A stretch of 41,784 bases of DNA, taken from contig JAUWYP010000004.1 of NCBI GenBank assembly GCA_030615765.1, forward strand, positions 79,862 through 121,645, in the 5' to 3' direction. This document shows positions 36,577 to 41,784 of the stretch, in pieces. A program made the translations under genes and the position numbers. The notes beneath the pieces were generated by a model that saw only the letters and a program-made list of their open reading frames with translations, made no database searches and was not told where the DNA came from. The stretch is from Dehalococcoidia bacterium (lineage in GTDB: Bacteria > Chloroflexota > Dehalococcoidia > SM23-28-2). Positions within the stretch are counted from its first letter, which is position 1; the number at the start of each line of letters is the position of its first letter.

Positions 36577-38202
36577 ATGTCCACGACTCCGTCTACCGAT
36601 GAGCAGCTTGAGGCCAGGGTAGAAGCCTACCGGCGGACCCTGCGCCAGGAGATAGGGCTGGAACAGCACGAGGTGCGGCACTTCAAGCGCCCCTACGAGC
36701 GCCCCTTTCCCCTGGTCGAGCAGGCGACCACCACCATCGTCTATTGCGGCCTCACCACAACCCACGAGGAGATCACCCTCGGTGTGCTGGAGAGGCTGGG
36801 GTACAGGGCGCAGCGGCTGCCCATCCCCGATCATCAGGCCCTGGCCATCGGCAAGGAATTCTGCAACCGCGCCCAGTGCAACCCCACCTACTACACCGTG
36901 GGCAACCTCTTGAAGTTCCTCTTTGAGCTACGCCGCCAGGGCCTACCGGACGAGGAGATTGAGAACTCCTATGCTCTGTTCTGGGGCGCCGACTGCGGCC
37001 CCTGCCGCATGGGCATGTACGAGGCCGACCTGCGTAAGGCCCTGAAGGGGGCTGGCTTCCCCAACTTCCGCATCGTCAACCTGGACATCGCCCACGGCCT
37101 AGACATCCACCAGGAATCGGTGGGCTTCCAGATGCCCCCCATAGCCTTCCTGCATCTGGCCAAGGCCGCTATGGCCGCCGACGCCATTAACGACCTGGCC
37201 TGCCAGATACGGCCCTATGAACTGAACCCGGGGAAGACCGATGCGGTGCTGGAAGAGGCTCGCCAGAGCCTGCGGGCCGCCATCAGGGACGGCTCCTCCA
37301 TCGTGGCCGCCCTGCGCCGCATCAAGAAGAAGTTCAGCCAGATCGGGGTGGACTACTTGCGGGTCAAGCCCAGGGTGAAGGTCACCGGCGAGTTCTTCCT
37401 GAAGCACTCCGAGGGCGATTCCAACCATAAGCTGATGCGCTGGCTGGAGGAAGAGGGCGCGGAGGTGATGCTGGACCTGGTGGGGGCCTGGTTTGAGTAC
37501 ATGATCTGGCTCAATGAGCTCAAGGTCAAGGACCGCCTTTGGGTCAAGCCCGACAAGCAGGGGATGGAGGGAGCGAATCCCTGGCTGGTATGGGCGGGAC
37601 TGCGCCTGGGCAAGGCCGCCTACGAGGCCCTCTACACCTTCTATCGCTCCCTGCTGAACTTCAAGCCGCAGGCCCTTCCCCCCATGGGCCGGCTGGACAG
37701 GTATTCGGAGGGCTACTACGAGAAGCGCCTGATCGCCGGCGAAGGGCATCTGGAGGTCACCAAGCACATCTGGATGACCCTTCACGCCAAGGCCCACATG
37801 ATGATCACCGTCAAGCCCTTCGGCTGCATGCCCAGCACCATCAGCGACGGCGTCCAGGCCAAGGTGGTCACCGACCTGGCCGATGCCATCTTTGTGCCCA
37901 TCGAGACCACCGGCGACGGCGAGGTGCTGGTGAAAAGCCGTGTGCAGATGAAGCTCCAGGAGGCTAAGGAGAAGACCCGCGAGGAGATGGAGCGGGTCCT
38001 AGGCGGCTACGGCGTCACTCTCGAGGAGGTACGCGCCTTCGCCCGCAAGCACCCTGAGCTCTCCAACGCCATGCGTCGCTTGCCCCACCAGCCTGGCCTG
38101 GTGAGCACCGCCGCTAACTTCGCCGCCGACATAGCCCGGCGCATGGGCCACCGGCAAGGCCATATCGCTGGTTGGCCAAAAGCTCGCCGTGGAGCGAGCT
38201 AG
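36577..38202 (+). CDS. 2-hydroxyacyl-CoA dehydratase-related protein, partner of the activase
   Basis: A 541-residue protein of the COG3580/3581 type (predicted, uncharacterised relatives of dehydratase components). Conserved cysteine pairs suggest iron-sulfur binding: C96 and C101 in FCNRAQCNPTYYT, C140 and C143 in GADCGPCRMGMY, and C417 in KPFGCMPSTISDGVQ. The start ATG 36577 lies two bases after the activase stop, with GGGAGG inside the end of that gene, so the two are coupled. By analogy with HgdC/HgdAB, the first protein would pass ATP-driven low-potential electrons to this one. No acyl-CoA transferase or dehydrogenase gene is next to it, so the reaction cannot be named. Confidence 0.82.
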   Translation: MSTTPSTDEQLEARVEAYRRTLRQEIGLEQHEVRHFKRPYERPFPLVEQATTTIVYCGLTTTHEEITLGVLERLGYRAQRLPIPDHQALAIGKEFCNRAQCNPTYYTVGNLLKFLFELRRQGLPDEEIENSYALFWGADCGPCRMGMYEADLRKALKGAGFPNFRIVNLDIAHGLDIHQESVGFQMPPIAFLHLAKAAMAADAINDLACQIRPYELNPGKTDAVLEEARQSLRAAIRDGSSIVAALRRIKKKFSQIGVDYLRVKPRVKVTGEFFLKHSEGDSNHKLMRWLEEEGAEVMLDLVGAWFEYMIWLNELKVKDRLWVKPDKQGMEGANPWLVWAGLRLGKAAYEALYTFYRSLLNFKPQALPPMGRLDRYSEGYYEKRLIAGEGHLEVTKHIWMTLHAKAHMMITVKPFGCMPSTISDGVQAKVVTDLADAIFVPIETTGDGEVLVKSRVQMKLQEAKEKTREEMERVLGGYGVTLEEVRAFARKHPELSNAMRRLPHQPGLVSTAANFAADIARRMGHRQGHIAGWPKARRGAS

Positions 38203-38247
38203 GTAGGGGCCGCCGCCCGACTCTTCCTTGGAGGGTATCCGCCGCCG

Positions 38248-38340
38248 ACCTGGAGGGCCGGGTGGGATTCGAACCCACGGCTCCTGGATGTCCCTACATG
38301 GCACAGACTGAGGGCTAATTGCCAAGGCCTCAGATTCAAG
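38248..38340 (-). repeat. tRNA-T-arm-ended repeat, copy A (intact)
   Basis: A 93-base element matched by 28621-28709. Read on minus it has three pairable parts. CTGAGG/CCTCAG form a hairpin around a loop containing GCAATTAG. ATGT/ACAT form a hairpin around AGGG. GTGGG-TTCGAAT-CCCAC is a perfect tRNA T-arm with the universal TTCGA loop, followed by CCGGCCC, T and CCA like the 3' end of a tRNA. The matching 5' acceptor strand GGGCCGG is absent, and no D-arm or anticodon arm can be drawn. It is thus a tRNA-3'-end-like element, either a tRNA-derived repeat or a remnant of an integration site. Confidence 0.7.
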
Positions 38341-38521
38341 AATCGGGGTGAAATCAGGGCGGGATAGAACCGTGCGAGCCGGACAAGCGCGTGACCTCCG
38401 GAGATGTCCTGGTTTTCCGAGGTCCGAATCATGTCGAGAGCCAGATTGATTTCCTTAGCCTCAGCATCCTCCAGGATGAAGTCGATAATGACGGACACAT
38501 GAGGTTCGTCCTTGTGGGGCG

Positions 38522-38530
38522 TGTTAAAAT
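38522..38530 (+). promoter_or_regulatory. extended -10 promoter of lemA-htpX
   Basis: TGTTAAAAT gives TGn followed by TAAAAT (five of six to TATAAT), 60 bases before the lemA ATG at 38591. No -35 match is seen at the usual distance, as is acceptable for extended -10 promoters. It would serve the two-gene lemA-htpX unit. Confidence 0.4.
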
Positions 38531-38590
38531 TGGGGCACTAACGAGGCCTGGAACCGTCCGATTGCGGGCGGACGGCCGAGGGAGGACCAC

Positions 38591-39253
38591 ATGACAGCGC
38601 TAATCGCTATCGCGGTCGTCGTCGGTATCATCGTGATCATCGGGCTCGTGCTGGCGGGCATGTACAACGGGCTCATCCGAGCACGGGTCCGGACACGCGA
38701 GGCCTGGTCGGGCATCGACATCCAGCTGAAGCGACGCGCCAACCTGATCCCCAACCTTGTCGAGACGGTTAGAGGCTACGCCGCCCACGAGCGTCAGACC
38801 TTCGAGAACGTGACCCGTGCTCGGGCGATGCTGCAGCAGGCGGGAACGGCAGCGGAGGCGGCGCAGGCCAACAACTTTCTCACTCAAACGCTGCGTTCCC
38901 TGTTCGCCGTGGCGGAGGCCTACCCCGAACTAAAGGCGAACCAGAACTTCCTGGACCTGCAGAACGAGCTCTCGGACATCGAGGAGAAGATCGCCTACGC
39001 CCGCCAGTTCTACAACCGCAACGTCTCGGTCTACAACACCCGCATCCAGACGGTTCCCAACGTAGTAATAGCCAACATGTTCGGCTTCCAGCGGTTTGAG
39101 TTCTTCGAGGCGCCGGAGGAAGCGCGGGAGGTTCCGGAGGTCAGCTTCGCACCGCCGCCTGCCGCGCCCGCTACGCCACCGACGCCCGCTGAGCCGCCGC
39201 CGACCAGCCCATCCGCACCGCCTGAACCTCCAGCTTCGCCGAGCGAGAAATAG
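38591..39253 (+). CDS. lemA: LemA family membrane-anchored protein
   Basis: 220 residues. A single N-terminal membrane segment (about 4-23) is followed by a short linker and the LemA four-helix domain, with [50 protein letters not shown] and YNRNVSVYN as landmarks. The last 35 residues are rich in proline, alanine and serine, a flexible tail not essential to the fold. Function of LemA is uncertain; it commonly sits beside an HtpX-type protease, as here (12-base gap). The ATG has GGGAGGACC upstream. Confidence 0.95.
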   Translation: MTALIAIAVVVGIIVIIGLVLAGMYNGLIRARVRTREAWSGIDIQLKRRANLIPNLVETVRGYAAHERQTFENVTRARAMLQQAGTAAEAAQANNFLTQTLRSLFAVAEAYPELKANQNFLDLQNELSDIEEKIAYARQFYNRNVSVYNTRIQTVPNVVIANMFGFQRFEFFEAPEEAREVPEVSFAPPPAAPATPPTPAEPPPTSPSAPPEPPASPSEK

Positions 39254-39265
39254 CGAGTTCCCACG

Positions 39266-40192
39266 TTGGCTGATACCGAACAGCCCGTCCTCATCTACGA
39301 CCGCGTCGACCGCAACCGCAGGAACACATTCCTGCTGCTGTTCGTCTTCGTAGCGCTACTGGCAGGGGCATCTATCGCCATGGGAATCGTCCTGGGGCTG
39401 CCGTATCCCTTCGCCCCTCTGCTTATCATCCCCTTCCTGATCATCGCCCTGATAACCTACTACCGCTCACCGCAGGTGGCGCTGGCCATCTCCCAGGCAC
39501 GCGAAGTCACGAAGGCTGACGAGCCAGAGCTGCACCGCACGGTGGAGAACCTGTGCATCGGCGCTGGCCTGCCGATGCCCAAGGTGTACGTCATCGAGGA
39601 CGGCTCCCCCAACGCCTTCGCCACCGGCCGCGACCCCGACCATGCGGCCATCGCCGTCACCCGCGGCCTCCTCCAGAAGCTTGACAAACTGGAGCTGGAG
39701 GGGGTCATCGCCCATGAGCTCTCCCACATCGGCAACTACGATATCCGGGTGATGACCATCGTCGTGGTTCTGGTGGGCCTGACGGCGCTGATGGCCGACT
39801 TTGCCCTGCGCCTCACCTTCTTCGGTGCCGGACGCCGGTCCAGCAACCGTGGGCGCGGTGGCGGCGCCGGGGTGGCGATCATCTACGCCATCGCCCTGGC
39901 GGCCATCATCCTCACCCCTATCGCTGCCCAGATCATTCGCTTCGCCATCTCCCGCCAGAGGGAGTTCCTGGCCGACGCCTCCGCGGCGCTCCTTACCCGC
40001 TATCCGGAGGGCCTGGCCCGTGCTTTGGAGAAGATATCCGACGACCCGGACCCGCTGGAGGTGGCCAACAAGGCGACGGCCCACCTGTACATCAACAATC
40101 CCCTCCGCGAGCACAAGAGCTTGCTGAACAACCTCTTCTCCACGCACCCACCTATGGAGGAGCGGGTCCAGCTGTTGCGGGGGATGGCGTAA
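39266..40192 (+). CDS. htpX: HtpX-like membrane zinc metalloprotease (M48)
   Basis: A 308-residue membrane protease that degrades misfolded membrane proteins. Two N-terminal membrane segments (about 21-44 and 50-66) precede the catalytic domain with HELSH (H150, E151, H154) and the third zinc ligand E233 in QREFLADA; two more hydrophobic segments lie between (about 163-182 and 203-222). SPNAFATGRDP and STHPPMEERVQLL are typical blocks. The only fitting start is a TTG at 39266, twelve bases after the lemA stop; the first ATG would remove the first membrane segment. Very likely co-expressed with lemA. Confidence 0.92.
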   Translation: MADTEQPVLIYDRVDRNRRNTFLLLFVFVALLAGASIAMGIVLGLPYPFAPLLIIPFLIIALITYYRSPQVALAISQAREVTKADEPELHRTVENLCIGAGLPMPKVYVIEDGSPNAFATGRDPDHAAIAVTRGLLQKLDKLELEGVIAHELSHIGNYDIRVMTIVVVLVGLTALMADFALRLTFFGAGRRSSNRGRGGGAGVAIIYAIALAAIILTPIAAQIIRFAISRQREFLADASAALLTRYPEGLARALEKISDDPDPLEVANKATAHLYINNPLREHKSLLNNLFSTHPPMEERVQLLRGMA

Positions 40193-40307
40193 ACCAGCAG
40201 CGGCTCGGCGACTTCGGGAACCTTGAGCTTCTCTAGGGCAGCAACGGCGCCACGGTGGAGGCGTTGGATGTTGAGACTTACAAATTCCTGCCTAAAGTCG
40301 TTTTGGG

Positions 40308-41784
40308 CTATTCTACGACGAACACCTCGCCCTGTACGGGTCCTAGGTCTAACGAAAAGCCCCCCTTATCGGAGATCTGGATACTTTTTGCCTTCTCCCG
40401 ATGGGTGGAAAAGATCAGTTGCGGTGATTTCCCCGCGAGCTGTGGCAACCGAATGGTGTCACGGACAGGCTCTCGGCCAAAATTAAGGGCGGTGATGATC
40501 CAGCCAAGATCTTCGGGACGCTCGAAAAGCATCACCACAACACCCTGCTTGTCAACCTCCGGCACCGATATGAGCTTCGAGAATGCTATCAAGCTTTCTT
40601 TCCGTGCTCGAAGCATTCGCCTTAGTTGCGATGCAAATGAGCTGGGATCACGTAGCTGCTCGGGGAGGCTGCCATAGATGGCCACGGCCCGGGGCAGGCC
40701 GCTGCGCGAGGCGTTGGCACCTGGATTCACTCCCATGAGGTCGAAGGCACCGCGGTTCATCCAGCGGTAATCGCGGTCATCCAGCCACGAGCCCAAGTCG
40801 TCCGGCTGGACCAGAAGGGCGCCCATCAGATCCCATCCCGAGAGCGCAAACACGCCAGGCTGCATGGCGTTGAAGACCGCCGCCAAGAGGTGCAACTGCT
40901 GAACCTCAGATTTCTGGGAAGGGGTCATATTGTAGGGATCTGGGATCTCCAATGCCGCCGCAGCAAAACCGGCCAGCGTTCCGCAGAACCCGAGATTGCT
41001 GAACTCCCGCATACATGAAGCTTTGCTTCCGATGATCTTGTCCTTCGCCCGCTCGTACATACCATCGTAGATTGCCCTGCCAGTCATTTCCTCTCCGTTA
41101 ACGGAGAATTTCGCATGTCCATGTTTGCGCAGATGGGTGAGATCAAACATGAGCTCGTCATGGTTTTGCAGAGCATGAACGAGTATGCCTAGATCGAGTC
41201 TTTCCTTCTGTATCAACCGTAGCATCAGACGTAGTGGGCCAGCATCCCCTACCGCCATGGCATACAGGTAGGCAGTCCGGGTGAAGAAATCGTAACTGAG
41301 ATCGGGCCCCCAGGTGGTGAATCTCTTGAGATTCTCCAGGGGTTGGTTCAGCTCTTGAAACGAGTAGCCCCCAAGTTTCCGAATCATCATCGCGACTAAG
41401 TTGGAACCTCCCTCAGCCAGTGGATGCCCCTCGATCCAGGACTTATCCAGGCCAGGTCTAGTCTCTATGCCAAGGAGTGGGCTGGCATCAAGCCGAAGTC
41501 CTGACGCGCCCAGTACATGCAAGGCGTGCACGACGTCAGCCATGACGATCCGCTGCGCATTGAGAGTGGGGTCCAACCAGTTCAAGGACGGTTGCCCGTC
41601 TTTGAAGACGTGGAGATAGACCCACCGCCGCTGGCGGCCGTCTACCCCGGTAACAGTATCGGTAGCACTCCAGTTGGTATCTTTGATGCCCGGATCGTGA
41701 AATACTATGCACTCCGTTGGTCCGGGAATGTACCCTTTGTCCTCTAAGAGCTGGACGGTCTCCAGACTGAGGTTAACGCTGTCC
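40308..41784 (-). CDS. GH13 trehalose synthase / maltose glucosyltransferase-like (5' end cut)
   Basis: The open frame reaches the right edge with no start, so the N-terminus is missing; about 491 residues remain. The translated edge contains HDPGIKDTNWSATDTVTGVD and WVYLHVFKDGQPSLNWLDP, then the GH13 nucleophile block GLRLDASPLLGIE and HALQNHDELMFDL with the conserved NHDE. LSYDFFTRTAYLYAMAVGD matches the trehalose-synthase-like group that interconverts maltose and trehalose or transfers glucose. The C-terminal beta domain is present (VVVMLFERPEDLG). Converges on htpX across 115 bases. Activity on maltose/trehalose is inferred by similarity only. Confidence 0.82.
   Translation of the reverse strand, partial: DSVNLSLETVQLLEDKGYIPGPTECIVFHDPGIKDTNWSATDTVTGVDGRQRRWVYLHVFKDGQPSLNWLDPTLNAQRIVMADVVHALHVLGASGLRLDASPLLGIETRPGLDKSWIEGHPLAEGGSNLVAMMIRKLGGYSFQELNQPLENLKRFTTWGPDLSYDFFTRTAYLYAMAVGDAGPLRLMLRLIQKERLDLGILVHALQNHDELMFDLTHLRKHGHAKFSVNGEEMTGRAIYDGMYERAKDKIIGSKASCMREFSNLGFCGTLAGFAAAALEIPDPYNMTPSQKSEVQQLHLLAAVFNAMQPGVFALSGWDLMGALLVQPDDLGSWLDDRDYRWMNRGAFDLMGVNPGANASRSGLPRAVAIYGSLPEQLRDPSSFASQLRRMLRARKESLIAFSKLISVPEVDKQGVVVMLFERPEDLGWIITALNFGREPVRDTIRLPQLAGKSPQLIFSTHREKAKSIQISDKGGFSLDLGPVQGEVFVVE

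Larger units (their letters stand above)
38203..38590. other. 388-base intergenic region with repeat and promoter
   Basis: No credible gene lies between the dehydratase-like gene and lemA. The region holds the tRNA-like repeat copy A (38248-38340) and an extended -10 promoter (38522-38530). Two open frames here (38199-38498 minus and 38391-38594 plus) lack ribosome sites and family resemblance. Confidence 0.6.

Noticed and set aside
38251-38340. A complete tRNA gene on the minus strand
   Set aside because: The T-arm, acceptor-like tail and CCA are convincing, but no 5' acceptor strand, D-arm or anticodon arm can be formed.
38199-38498. A 99-codon minus-strand open frame
   Set aside because: It starts at GTG with no ribosome site, runs through the tRNA-like repeat and into the upstream gene, and resembles no family.

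Overview
The window is GC-rich bacterial DNA carrying 30 protein genes, two of them cut by the window edges. It most resembles an uncultivated member of the Chloroflexota (inference). The reasons are solute-binding lipoproteins with a run of acidic residues right after the lipobox cysteine, many GTG/TTG starts, a large acyl-CoA dehydratase activase, corrinoid methyltransferase proteins and GMC/D-aminoacylase genes. No rRNA, phage genes, transposase, integrase or CRISPR array is visible.

Layout. (1) 1-3165: a cut phosphotriesterase-like hydrolase, two YjbQ-family proteins on either side of a peroxiredoxin, and a polyprenyl diphosphate synthase coupled to the second yjbQ. (2) 3362-9140: a promoter, then a complete alpha-glucoside-type (AglEFGK-like) ABC importer, then N-acetylglucosamine-6-phosphate deacetylase, which hints at import of amino-sugar glycans. 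(3) 9264-10969, minus: a corrinoid protein and a MtaA/UroD-type methyltransferase. (4) 11292-17439, plus: GH51 arabinofuranosidase, a ThDP enzyme of the IolD/acetolactate synthase type, an IlvD-family dehydratase and a Gfo/Idh/MocA dehydrogenase. Together these could form a cytoplasmic sugar or sugar-acid breakdown route. (5) 17600-18922: an orphan LivK-type binding lipoprotein. (6) 28538 down to 19072, minus: an almost seamless alpha-galactoside operon (ABC ATPase, two permeases, binding lipoprotein, galactokinase, GH36 alpha-galactosidase) with an MFS carrier at its end. (7) 28621-32874: a D-aminoacylase-like amidohydrolase and a GMC oxidoreductase on minus, with a small GMC-companion protein diverging on plus. 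(8) 33119-38202: a giant two-gene relative of the 2-hydroxyacyl-CoA dehydratase activase/dehydratase, of unknown function. (9) 38591-41784: a LemA and HtpX-like pair, then, convergent, a cut GH13 trehalose-synthase-like enzyme.

How the genes work together. The glycosidases (GH36, GH51) have no visible signal peptides, so oligosaccharides are probably imported whole by the ABC systems and cleaved inside. Galactose would be trapped by GalK and acetylated amino sugars by NagA. This fits a heterotroph living on plant- or cell-wall-derived glycans, with corrinoid and radical or low-potential iron-sulfur chemistry in addition.

The least explained items are: the 1151-residue tandem activase with its partner; a roughly 90-base repeat with a tRNA T-arm-like 3' end, present at 28621-28709 and 38248-38340; a corrinoid protein with an altered B12-binding motif; and several strong intercistronic RNA hairpins.
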